Source: an uncultured Clostridium sp.
Lineage (GTDB): Bacteria > Bacillota > Clostridia > TANB77 > CAG-508
Reading direction: 5' to 3'
Assembly: GCA_948465625.1 (NCBI GenBank)
Contig: CAOJXM010000071.1
Span: 1-6,098 of the forward strand
DNA: 6,098 nt
The position numbers and the translations under genes were made by a program. Under the pieces are notes generated by a model that made no database searches, was not told the DNA's origin, and saw only the letters and a program-made list of their open reading frames with translations. Every line of letters begins with the position of its first letter. Positions within the stretch are counted from its first letter, which is position 1. Positions 1 through 5,883 of this stretch are shown one piece after another.

Positions 1-83
1 GTTTCTGTTAAAACTTTTTTGCAGTCCATCATTCCTGCACCTGTTTTTTCTCTTAATTCTTTTACAACGGCAGCTGTAACCAT
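1..83 (-). CDS. tsf: Translation elongation factor Ts (EF-Ts), N-terminal fragment
   Basis: EF-Ts is the cytoplasmic guanine-nucleotide exchange factor that recycles EF-Tu-GDP to EF-Tu-GTP during elongation. Only the first 27 codons are inside the window, and the gene continues past the left edge. The visible start is MVTAAVVKELREKTGAG followed by MMDCKK, which is the characteristic N-terminal UBA-like helical domain of EF-Ts (the RExTGAGMMDCKKAL signature). The ATG at 83-81 follows a perfect AAGGAGGG Shine-Dalgarno (91-98) with a 7-nt spacer. It begins 18 nt after the rpsB stop codon, so the two are almost certainly one transcript, as in most bacteria. The identification rests on this short but very distinctive N-terminus plus the rpsB context. 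No promoter or terminator is visible between the two genes. Confidence 0.95.
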   Translation of the reverse strand, partial: MVTAAVVKELREKTGAGMMDCKKVLTE

Positions 84-101
84 TTATACACCCTCCTTAA
101 A

Positions 102-899
102 TTAATTTTCTTCTACTGTTGTTGCTTCTTGTTCCTTAGCAACAATTTCCTCCATGCTTTCTGGTTCGCTGTTTTCTACTACTTCTTCTGAAGTTTCTGT
201 TGTGATTTCAAATGTTTCACCTTGTCTACCTTCGATAACAGCATTTGCAATTACGTCTGTTACTAATTTTACAGCACGGATTGCATCATCATTTCCAGGT
301 ATTACATAATCTACATCTTCTGGATTACAGTTTGTATCGATTAATCCTACTACTGGGATTCCTAATTTTCTAGCTTCTAGAATCGCAATTCTTTCTTTTT
401 TTGGATCGACTACAAACATAACTCCTGGCATTTCTTGCATTTCTTTAATTCCACCAAGGTTTTTTTCTAGTTTTTCCATTTCTTTTTTAAGTACGATTAC
501 TTCTTTTTTAGGTAGTACATCAAATGTACCGTCTTCTTGCATTGTTTCTAAATCTTTTAATCTTTGAATTCTTTTTTGTATGGTTCCAAAGTTTGTTAGC
601 ATTCCTCCTAACCATCTTTGGTCTACATAGTACATACCGCATTTTTCTGCAGCTTCTTTTACACATTCTTGTGCTTGTTTTTTGGTTCCAACGAAAAGTA
701 TTGTTTTTCCGTCTTCTGATTGTTCTTTGATAAAGCTATATGCTTCATCTATTTTTTTTGATGTCTTTTGTAAATCGATGATGTGAATTCCATTTCTGGC
801 TTGGAATATATATTCTGCCATTCTTGGGTCCCATCTTCTTGTTTGGTGTCCAAAATGTACACCTGCTTCTAGTAATTGTTTCATTGCAACTACTGCCAT
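102..899 (-). CDS. rpsB: 30S ribosomal protein S2
   Basis: S2 is a structural protein of the small ribosomal subunit. It binds late in assembly near the head-body junction and is needed for S1 docking where S1 exists. The 265-residue product begins MAVVAMKQLLEAGVHFGHQ, matching the near-universal S2 start, followed by RRWDPRMAEYIFQARNG and IHIIDLQKT. The later blocks DQRWLGGMLTNF and PGVMFVVDPKKE and the motif GLIDTNCNPEDVDYVIPGNDDA are also canonical. Length is slightly above the roughly 230-250 typical of the family, because of an acidic, Ser/Thr/Glu-rich C-terminal tail (about residues 229-265), which is common in Firmicutes. The ATG is preceded by an AAAGGAGG Shine-Dalgarno (908-915). A roughly 100-nt leader with a good promoter lies upstream, and tsf follows within 18 nt. 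S2 is known to autoregulate in some bacteria, and the leader here could serve that role (inference). Confidence 0.98.
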   Translation of the reverse strand: MAVVAMKQLLEAGVHFGHQTRRWDPRMAEYIFQARNGIHIIDLQKTSKKIDEAYSFIKEQSEDGKTILFVGTKKQAQECVKEAAEKCGMYYVDQRWLGGMLTNFGTIQKRIQRLKDLETMQEDGTFDVLPKKEVIVLKKEMEKLEKNLGGIKEMQEMPGVMFVVDPKKERIAILEARKLGIPVVGLIDTNCNPEDVDYVIPGNDDAIRAVKLVTDVIANAVIEGRQGETFEITTETSEEVVENSEPESMEEIVAKEQEATTVEEN

Positions 900-927
900 T
901 TTTAATTCCTCCTTTTAGTTTTACTTC

Positions 928-983
928 CACAAAGTATTAACATTTGTGCACACTTTTTAGCACTATCACAAACTAACTTTGTG
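928..983 (-). promoter_or_regulatory. Candidate structured leader of rpsB-tsf mRNA
   Basis: Within the rpsB 5' leader the minus-strand RNA contains four alternating segments: CACAAA (983-978), TTTGTG (972-967), CACAAA (948-943) and TTTGTG (933-928). Segments 1-2 can form a 6-bp hairpin with a 5-nt loop, and 3-4 a 6-bp hairpin with a 9-nt loop. Segments 2-3 could pair instead, excluding both. The Shine-Dalgarno (908-915) starts 12 nt after segment 4. Such a layout would suit control of initiation, for example by S2 itself, but the stems are short and A/U-rich and no known leader class was recognised. The repeats are seen directly; the function is inference. Confidence 0.35.
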
Positions 984-1004
984 TGTTTATTTTTTAACTT
1001 TATT

Positions 1005-1034
1005 ATTATATCACAAAAAGTATTGCGATTGCAA
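1005..1034 (-). promoter_or_regulatory. Promoter of rpsB-tsf (sigma-70/SigA type, extended -10)
   Basis: On the minus strand a perfect TATAAT lies at 1010-1005, preceded by TGA (1013-1011), giving an extended -10 element. An imperfect -35, TTGCAA (four of six matches), sits at 1034-1029 with an 18-nt spacer. Transcription would start near 998, giving a leader of about 100 nt before the rpsB ATG. The -35 and much of the spacer lie inside the terminator hairpin of the upstream gene. It is the best match in the intergenic region, and no other start signal of similar quality was seen. Confidence 0.7.
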
Positions 1035-1042
1035 TACTTTTT
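1015..1042 (-). terminator. Intrinsic terminator after the 1035-residue protein gene
   Basis: A perfect 12-bp inverted repeat, AAAAAGTATTGC / GCAATACTTTTT, with a 4-nt loop starts 18 nt after the stop codon at 1060. On the minus strand the 3' arm ends in five T, so the U tract is the distal part of the stem, preceded by an A run. The sequence is nearly symmetrical and could also act on plus-strand transcripts. The core is only 7 bp of mixed pairs with two G-C pairs at the loop end plus one further out, so efficiency may be moderate. Confidence 0.7.
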
Positions 1043-1059
1043 GCTTATTTTCTTGTATT

Positions 1060-4000
1060 TTATCTTCCTTCTTCTTCTCTTTCATCTGCGTCAATTACAC
1101 CTGTTGTTACTAATCTTTCTACTTCTTCTGCTTTTTCTTCCGCTACTTTTGTATTAAATCTAGCATCTTGTATTTTAGGACCTACATTATAGTTTCTTAG
1201 TGTTTTTTCTAGATTAGTCATTTCCTTTTTCTCTATTACTTTTGTATTAAATCTAGCATCTTGTATTTTAGGACCTACATTATAGTTTCTTAGTGTTTTT
1301 TCTAGATTAGTCATTTCTTTTTTCTCTATTACTTTTTTCTCAAATTGAGCTGATTTTATAGGTTCCTTATCTTTTCTCTTACTCTTTGACATTGTTCGAA
1401 TATCTTTTCCTTTTATTGCTTCTCTAAAGTTATATTTTCCTACATAATTATTATATTTGTATGCTTCCATGTTCTTAAATGCTCTTATTTCCTCTGGTAA
1501 TACTGGAAGAGCTTTTACTTTTTCTTTTCCTTTAAAGAATTTTGCTACTTTGTCAAAGAAAGTTTGATTTTCATATACTGTAATATTATTACCTTCAAAA
1601 TGTTGTAATATTTTAGCCTGTTTTCTAGCATTTTCTAAAATTGCTCTTTGTTCTTTGTTTTTACCTAATAATTTATCAAATAATCCGCACTCTTTCTTTA
1701 ATTCATCTAAATTATATTGGACGTTAAAACTCATAGGCATTTTGCCTCTTGTTGCAATATATCCTATGTATTCTCCTAGATATGTGTATCCTGTTTTATA
1801 TGTCTCGTCTAATTTTTTTAGAAATTTCACCATAACTGGATCTAATCTTTTAATAAATTCTTCACTTAAATTTAAATCCAATTTCTCTAAGTCTCCATCA
1901 AAGATATCCTCACTATTAATTGCTTCTATCATGAATTCTTTATTAAATTTTATCATACTTTCTAATGGTTTTCCCTTGTTAATTACGAGATGATTGTGTG
2001 GTCCTGTTTCACCTTGTTTTCCAGTTTTAATGTGAAATTTTATATCTTTTCCCATTGTAATTCTAACTAATTCTTTTTGGTTTGCTTCTTGCTGTGGTAC
2101 TTGTTGTTGTGTTTCTGATTGTTGTGTTTGTTGTGATGCTTGTTGACTTGCCTTTGCAGCTCTTCTTGCTTCTTCTTCTTTCTTGTATTTTTCGTTTATT
2201 TCTCTTTTAATTTCGTCTGCTTTTCTTTGTTTTTCTTCTTCTTTTCGTCTTGCTTCTTCCAATTCATCTTTTTGTTTTGCTTTTTCCAATTCATCTAAAT
2301 ATTGCTTTCTACCTGGAGTTACTTCTGAATCTTCTCTTGGTGCTTCTTCTTTCTTAATTTCTTCTTGGTCTTCATATTGGATACCAGCCTTATCCATCTC
2401 TTTTTTTAGTTTTTGAATATTATCATAGAATAATCCTTTTTTAGTATCCTCTGCATTCATTTGTCTATATTTTTTTAGTATGCTATTAGCTAATGTTGCA
2501 ACATCTCCCACTTCTTCATTATCTAATCTTTTTTCCATTATTGTTTCATATAAAAGGTCACCTGGTTCCAAACCATAATCTTTATACATTTCGTTCTTTA
2601 TTTCTGCTTTTTTTGCTTCTAATTCCTGATAAGCTTTTTCCTCTTCTGTCATTTCAACGCTATTTTCCAACATTCCTAAGCGAGCCATTTCTTCTTCTAG
2701 TTTTTGAATGTCTTTACTAAAAGCTCCATTTTTGTTTAATATCTTATAGGTTTGCAATTGTTTTTTTGCAAATTCTGCCAAATTATCAATTGGTTCATTT
2801 GCTTCGATAGCTCCCATTACTGCTTCATACAATGCATTACCTTCTACAATTCCATAATTATTCTTTAATGTTTTTGCTACTTCTAGTCTTTTGGTTTCCA
2901 TATCCACATCCGTATTTTTTTGCTCTTCTGCTACTGGTTCTACATCTTCTTCTATTGTAACAGTATTTGCTTCTGTTGCTACTTCTTCCATCTCTACTGT
3001 TTCTTCTGGTATTTCAACTTCATCTTCCAATATTCCTAGTCGAGCCATTTCTTCTTCTAACTTTTGAATATTTTTATCAAAATCTCCACTTTTATTTAAG
3101 CTTTTATATGATTGCAATTGAGCTTTTGCAAATTCTTCCAAGCTTCCAATTGCTCTATTATTTTCAATTGCACTCATTACTGCTTCATATAATTCATTTC
3201 CTGGCAAAATTCCATATTGATTTTTTAATGTTCTTGCTACTACTAATCTTCTTTTTTCTTTATCTACATTAGCCATGCTTGGCTCTTGTGCTGTTGGTTC
3301 CACATCTTCTATTGTAACAGTATTTGTTTCTGTTGGTGCTTCTTCCATTGTTACTGTTTCTTCTTCAATAACTTCTGGTATTTCTTCTACTGTGATTGTA
3401 TCTGTTGCTAATGTTTCTTCTACTGGTACTTCTAGTTCTGCTTCAACAACTGGCTCTTCTAGTTCTTCTATTCCAAAAATCGCTAAATTAATATTTTTAT
3501 CTTCTTTTACATTCTCAAATGTCATATTATCTATTTCTTTTAACATAGCATTGATTTTTTCAACCTCTGCATAAATATCTAAGTTTGACAAATATTCAAT
3601 TCGTGTAGCATTCTCATTATATTGTGTTTCTACTTTTTTCAATTGTTCTCTTTGGAAATTAAGTATCTTCTCACTAGATCCCACTCTATTTTCTTCAATT
3701 GCCATTCCTCTTCTTTTTGCTTTCATATCCATTTCTAAGCGAATTTGTTCTTTTTTTAAATCTTCTAGCTCTATAGCAAATGCTTTTCTATTTCTAATCA
3801 TAGTTCTTTGCTCATGTTTTAATTCTTTTCTAACTTCGTCTTTTTTTGCTTCAATTTCCTCTAATTGACAAGTATATGCTTTACTCTCTCTAATAGCCAT
3901 TCCACGATTACCTAAATCTCTTTCTCTTTGAGTCGCTTCTGCTATTCTAGCATCCATTTCTGCTACTTCTGCATTAATGCTTTGATATTCCTCTTCCTCT

Positions 4001-4167
4001 GGCTCAAAAACATCTCGCATTGAGACCAATCTCTGTTTTTGGCTCTCTAATTCATCTTTGATTGGTTTCATGTCTTTTTTTGCTTTTTCATTTGCCTCAC
4101 CATCTAACTTTTGTGTTTCTTTTAAGTCTTTTAATTCTTTCATAATTAACTTAATTTTCTCTTCCAT
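1060..4167 (-). CDS. Unrecognised 1035-residue modular coiled-coil/repeat protein
   Basis: I do not recognise this protein and assign no function. Visible layout: residues 1-215 are a highly charged, almost continuous coiled-coil-like helix; about 235-300 is an acidic linker rich in E, V and T. Helical modules follow at 305-380 and 425-500, about 70 percent identical by hand alignment and separated by a copy of the acidic linker. A third, diverged module lies at about 518-597 with no such linker before it. Residues 620-672 are a charged E/K/R helix and 673-697 a Q-rich low-complexity tract. Residues 698-920 have mixed hydrophobic composition and look globular, with GPHNH at 722-726. Residues 920-940 are basic, and two 31-residue repeats fill 942-1003. 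No signal peptide or membrane segment is seen, so it is probably cytoplasmic. The start ATG has a GAGGAG Shine-Dalgarno 6 nt upstream, and the gene has its own promoter and terminator. Codon use looks like its neighbours. A structural, scaffold or cytoskeleton-like role is possible but is only inference from composition. Confidence 0.9.
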   Translation of the reverse strand: MEEKIKLIMKELKDLKETQKLDGEANEKAKKDMKPIKDELESQKQRLVSMRDVFEPEEEEYQSINAEVAEMDARIAEATQRERDLGNRGMAIRESKAYTCQLEEIEAKKDEVRKELKHEQRTMIRNRKAFAIELEDLKKEQIRLEMDMKAKRRGMAIEENRVGSSEKILNFQREQLKKVETQYNENATRIEYLSNLDIYAEVEKINAMLKEIDNMTFENVKEDKNINLAIFGIEELEEPVVEAELEVPVEETLATDTITVEEIPEVIEEETVTMEEAPTETNTVTIEDVEPTAQEPSMANVDKEKRRLVVARTLKNQYGILPGNELYEAVMSAIENNRAIGSLEEFAKAQLQSYKSLNKSGDFDKNIQKLEEEMARLGILEDEVEIPEETVEMEEVATEANTVTIEEDVEPVAEEQKNTDVDMETKRLEVAKTLKNNYGIVEGNALYEAVMGAIEANEPIDNLAEFAKKQLQTYKILNKNGAFSKDIQKLEEEMARLGMLENSVEMTEEEKAYQELEAKKAEIKNEMYKDYGLEPGDLLYETIMEKRLDNEEVGDVATLANSILKKYRQMNAEDTKKGLFYDNIQKLKKEMDKAGIQYEDQEEIKKEEAPREDSEVTPGRKQYLDELEKAKQKDELEEARRKEEEKQRKADEIKREINEKYKKEEEARRAAKASQQASQQTQQSETQQQVPQQEANQKELVRITMGKDIKFHIKTGKQGETGPHNHLVINKGKPLESMIKFNKEFMIEAINSEDIFDGDLEKLDLNLSEEFIKRLDPVMVKFLKKLDETYKTGYTYLGEYIGYIATRGKMPMSFNVQYNLDELKKECGLFDKLLGKNKEQRAILENARKQAKILQHFEGNNITVYENQTFFDKVAKFFKGKEKVKALPVLPEEIRAFKNMEAYKYNNYVGKYNFREAIKGKDIRTMSKSKRKDKEPIKSAQFEKKVIEKKEMTNLEKTLRNYNVGPKIQDARFNTKVIEKKEMTNLEKTLRNYNVGPKIQDARFNTKVAEEKAEEVERLVTTGVIDADEREEEGR
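1144..1336 (-). repeat. Tandem 93-bp repeat encoding two 31-residue C-terminal units
   Basis: The sequence from about 1144 to 1243 recurs 93 bp later (1237-1336) with a single mismatch (1225 C versus 1318 T). That mismatch is synonymous, AAG versus AAA for lysine. In protein terms the units are residues 942-972 and 973-1003, each carrying VIEKKEMTNLEKTLRN then YNVGPKIQDAR, and a five-residue start of a third (FNTKV) follows. The near-identity at DNA level implies a recent in-frame duplication or ongoing homogenisation. Copy number may therefore vary between strains. Confidence 0.95.
2377..2616 (-). repeat. Third, diverged helical module of the large repeat protein
   Basis: Residues about 518-597 align with the two better-conserved modules. 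The YG at 531-532 with G536 and LYETIM matches YGIxxGNxLYEAVM, and IQKLKKEMDKAGI (584-596) matches IQKLEEEMARLGI. It has a few extra residues in the middle and is not preceded by the acidic linker, since it begins about 20 residues after module 2. It is probably the oldest copy or one under different constraint. Confidence 0.75.
2659..3015 (-). repeat. Copy 2 of the acidic linker plus helical module repeat
   Basis: Residues 385-503 repeat the layout of copy 1. An acidic linker starting EIPEETVEMEE and containing NTVTIEEDVEP is followed by the module with KTLKNNYGI, GNALYEAVMGAIE, AEFAKKQLQ and IQKLEEEMARLGML. Over the 76-residue module core I count 53 identities with copy 1. The offset is 120 residues across the module and 119 across the linker, so the duplicated unit is about 360 bp. 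Confidence 0.9.
3016..3384 (-). repeat. Copy 1 of the acidic linker plus helical module repeat
   Basis: Residues 262-384 comprise an acidic linker (EIPEVIEEETVTMEEAP, then NTVTIEDVEP) and a predicted all-helical module with RTLKNQYGILPGNELYEAV, EEFAKAQLQSYKSLNK and IQKLEEEMARLGIL. The conserved YGxxxGNxLYEAVM and IQKLEEEMARLG blocks probably mark helix boundaries. No known repeat family was recognised. Confidence 0.9.
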
Positions 4168-4218
4168 AATTTTCTCCTCTCAAATTTTTCCTTTTATGGT
4201 CAATTCTCACTTATGTCT

Positions 4219-4247
4219 ATTGTAGCACAAAAAAATAAAGTTGACAA
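4219..4247 (-). promoter_or_regulatory. Promoter of the 1035-residue protein gene (extended -10)
   Basis: On the minus strand, TTGTCA (five of six matches to TTGACA) at 4247-4242 is followed by a 17-nt spacer and then TACAAT (five of six) at 4224-4219. TGC directly before the -10 (4227-4225) makes it an extended -10. Transcription would begin about 45 nt upstream of the ATG. The -35 lies in the 3' arm of the trmFO terminator, and the terminator T tract is part of the spacer, so the gene can be transcribed independently of the upstream unit. Confidence 0.8.
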
Positions 4248-4275
4248 GTATTTTATGTAAATTTGTCAACTTTAT
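4229..4275 (-). terminator. Intrinsic terminator of the exonuclease-TSCPD-trmFO unit
   Basis: A perfect 13-bp inverted repeat, ATAAAGTTGACAA / TTGTCAACTTTAT (4275-4263 and 4247-4235), with a 15-nt loop is followed on the minus strand by seven consecutive T (4235-4229, the first being the last stem base). It starts 17 nt after the trmFO stop codon. The polarity of the T tract fits minus-strand transcription only. Confidence 0.9.
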
Positions 4276-4292
4276 GTTAATTGCGTCGTTTT

Positions 4293-5606
4293 TTATAAGG
4301 AAATTTGTCTCTTCATTTCTTCGATTGCGATATCCGCTAACTGTTGATATTTCAACCTTTTATCCTTAATTCTTTGGGGCAAACTTGGTAAAATTCCAAA
4401 ATTTGCATTCATTGGCTGAAATTTCTCATTTGGTGTCGAAATATAGCTTGCTAAGGCCCCTATCATGGTTTTATTGGAAAATATCATTTGCTTTTTCGTA
4501 TTGCGATATTGTTCAATCGCATTTAAACTAGCTACCATACCAGAAGAAATGGATTCCACATAGCCTTCTACCCCTGTTATTTGTCCTGCAAAGAACAAAT
4601 TGGGATTGTTTTTTAATTGATAAGTAGGCTCTAACAATTCAGAAGCATTGATAAATGTATTTCGATGCATGACACCATATTTTACAAAATCAGCATTTTC
4701 TAAGCCTGGTATCAAACGAAAAACTCGGTTTTGTTCTGCAAACTTCAAATTGGTTTGAAATCCTACTAAATTATATAGTGTTCCTTCTGCATTGTCTTGT
4801 CGCAATTGTACAATCGCATGAGGTCTATTGCCTGTTCGTGGGTCAGTAAAGCCAACTGGCTTTAGGGGACCAAATCGCAAAGTATCAATCCCACGTTTTG
4901 CCATTACTTCTACTGGCATACAGCCTTCAAAAATTTCCCTTTTTTCAAATTCATGTAGATTTACTACTTCTGCTTGTATTAATTCGTGATAAAAAGTAGT
5001 ATATTCTTGCTCATTCATTGGCAAATTCAAATAGCTACTATCTCCCTTACCATAACGGTCTGCATAAAAAGCAATATCTAGATTAATGCTTTCTTTGGTA
5101 ATAATAGGAGCTGCAGCATCATAGAAGTATAGTCTATCTTGCCTAATGATGTTTGAAATTTCTTTGGCAAGTCCATCAGAAGTTAATGGTCCTGTTGCTA
5201 CTATTACAATTCCTTCTTGTATTTTTTCTTCTAGATTGGTTACTTCTTCATGAATTACTTCTATATATGGGTTCTCTTCTATTTTTTGTGTTACCAATTC
5301 AGAAAATTTCTCTCGATCTACTGCTAAGGCTTGTCCTGCTGGTACTTTTGTTGCATCTGCACATTGGATTAAGAGCGAATCTAACATACGTAATTCTTCT
5401 TTTAATAATCCACACGCATTGGTAATCGCATCTGTTTTAAAAGAATTGCTACATACAATTTCTGCTAAGTTTTGATTGGAATGGGCTGGTGAAAATTTAA
5501 CAGGCTTCATTTCATATAGTTTTACTGGTATTTTTCTTTTTGCTATTTGATAAGCTGCCTCACACCCTGCTAACCCACCACCAATAATGGTAATTTCTTG
5601 CTTCAT
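4293..5606 (-). CDS. trmFO: Methylenetetrahydrofolate-tRNA-(uracil-54-C5)-methyltransferase (FAD-dependent)
   Basis: TrmFO makes ribothymidine (m5U54) in the T-loop of tRNAs, taking the carbon from 5,10-methylenetetrahydrofolate and reducing power from FADH2/NAD(P)H. The 437-residue product, typical for the family, begins MKQEITIIGGGLAGCEAAYQ, a Rossmann FAD-binding GxGxxG motif. Numbered from this start, VCSNSFK contains Cys52 and EGCMPVE contains Cys229; these match the two functional cysteines described for Bacillus subtilis TrmFO (Cys53 and catalytic Cys226). Other family blocks are VPAGQALAVDR, YYDAAAP-like YFYDAAAPII, RFGPLKPVGFTDPRTG, and the second FAD-contact region LFFAGQITGVEGYVES. 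I chose the ATG at 5606 rather than the in-frame ATG at 5627. The former has AAGGAAGGT 6 nt upstream and gives the family N-terminus; the latter adds MHKEGRK, overlaps the TSCPD gene and lacks a good ribosome site. The gene is last in its operon and is followed by a strong terminator. Confidence 0.97.
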   Translation of the reverse strand: MKQEITIIGGGLAGCEAAYQIAKRKIPVKLYEMKPVKFSPAHSNQNLAEIVCSNSFKTDAITNACGLLKEELRMLDSLLIQCADATKVPAGQALAVDREKFSELVTQKIEENPYIEVIHEEVTNLEEKIQEGIVIVATGPLTSDGLAKEISNIIRQDRLYFYDAAAPIITKESINLDIAFYADRYGKGDSSYLNLPMNEQEYTTFYHELIQAEVVNLHEFEKREIFEGCMPVEVMAKRGIDTLRFGPLKPVGFTDPRTGNRPHAIVQLRQDNAEGTLYNLVGFQTNLKFAEQNRVFRLIPGLENADFVKYGVMHRNTFINASELLEPTYQLKNNPNLFFAGQITGVEGYVESISSGMVASLNAIEQYRNTKKQMIFSNKTMIGALASYISTPNEKFQPMNANFGILPSLPQRIKDKRLKYQQLADIAIEEMKRQISL

Positions 5607-5612
5607 TTTTCT

Positions 5613-5621
5613 ACCTTCCTT
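5613..5621 (-). promoter_or_regulatory. Ribosome binding site that fixes the trmFO start
   Basis: AAGGAAGGT on the minus strand lies 6 nt upstream of the ATG at 5606 and overlaps the TAA stop of the preceding TSCPD gene (5622-5620). The alternative upstream ATG at 5627 is preceded only by a weak purine run (AAGAAAGAGA). This arrangement suggests translational coupling between the two genes. Confidence 0.75.
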
Positions 5622-5883
5622 ATGCATTTTCTCTTTCTTGTTTTATTTTTTCTAATGCTTTTGCTAGTTGGTCTGGACAAGATGTTCCTCTATTTCTACA
5701 AGGAATCCCTTTTAACTTTTTGATAACATCTTCTATTTTCATTCCTTCTACTAATTTAGAAACTCCAACTGTGTTTCCTGCACATCCATCGGTAATTTGT
5801 ACTTTTTTTACAACATCCCCTTCTAGTTGGATTACCATTTTCGTAGAACATACACCTTGCGGTTCATAACTATATTCTTCCAT
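5620..5883 (-). CDS. Small TSCPD-domain protein (TIGR03905-like)
   Basis: This 87-residue protein matches the small stand-alone TSCPD family. The same domain occurs near the C-terminus of adenosylcobalamin-dependent ribonucleotide reductases. Visible motifs are YEPQGVCSTKM (Cys12), ITDGCAGNTVGVSKLVEGM (Cys34) and GIPCRNRGTSCPDQLAKAL (Cys62, Cys69, with the TSCPD signature at 67-71). The four conserved cysteines suggest metal or redox chemistry, but the biochemical role of the short proteins is, to my knowledge, not established. No signal peptide or membrane segment is present. The ATG immediately follows the TAA of the exonuclease gene, and its AAGGAGG site (5891-5897, 7-nt spacer) lies in the last exonuclease codons, so the pair is translationally coupled. 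trmFO starts 13 nt after its stop. The family assignment is firm; the function is open. Confidence 0.88.
   Translation of the reverse strand: MEEYSYEPQGVCSTKMVIQLEGDVVKKVQITDGCAGNTVGVSKLVEGMKIEDVIKKLKGIPCRNRGTSCPDQLAKALEKIKQERENA

Noticed and set aside
745..930. Minus-strand frame of 61 codons overlapping the rpsB start
   Set aside because: It is out of frame with rpsB, whose protein is unmistakable over the same bases; no independent ribosome site or family match.
1990..2004. GPHNH in the large protein as an HNH nuclease motif
   Set aside because: HNH nucleases need widely spaced His, Asn and His residues in a beta-beta-alpha fold, not a contiguous His-Asn-His; no supporting zinc knuckle or other motif is visible.
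1655..3574. Several plus-strand open frames of 68-112 codons within the large gene and rpsB (for example 1655-1993, 2183-2416, 3275-3574)
   Set aside because: They are antisense to long, well-supported minus-strand genes, have biased Phe/Leu/Ser composition expected from the complement of E/K-rich coding sequence, and lack Shine-Dalgarno sites or recognisable products.
3523..4167. N-terminal coiled coil as part of an SMC/Rad50-type ATPase
   Set aside because: No Walker A or B motif, signature motif or hinge domain exists anywhere in the protein.
4241..4269. Perfect TTGACA on both strands inside the trmFO terminator as -35 elements (plus strand 4241-4246, minus strand 4269-4264)
   Set aside because: They are by-products of the palindromic stem; neither has a -10-like hexamer at 16-18 nt spacing.
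5604..5627. trmFO starting at the ATG at 5627 (seven extra residues, MHKEGRK)
   Set aside because: Overlaps the TSCPD gene, has no good ribosome site, and the family normally begins just before the FAD-binding strand as at the 5606 start.
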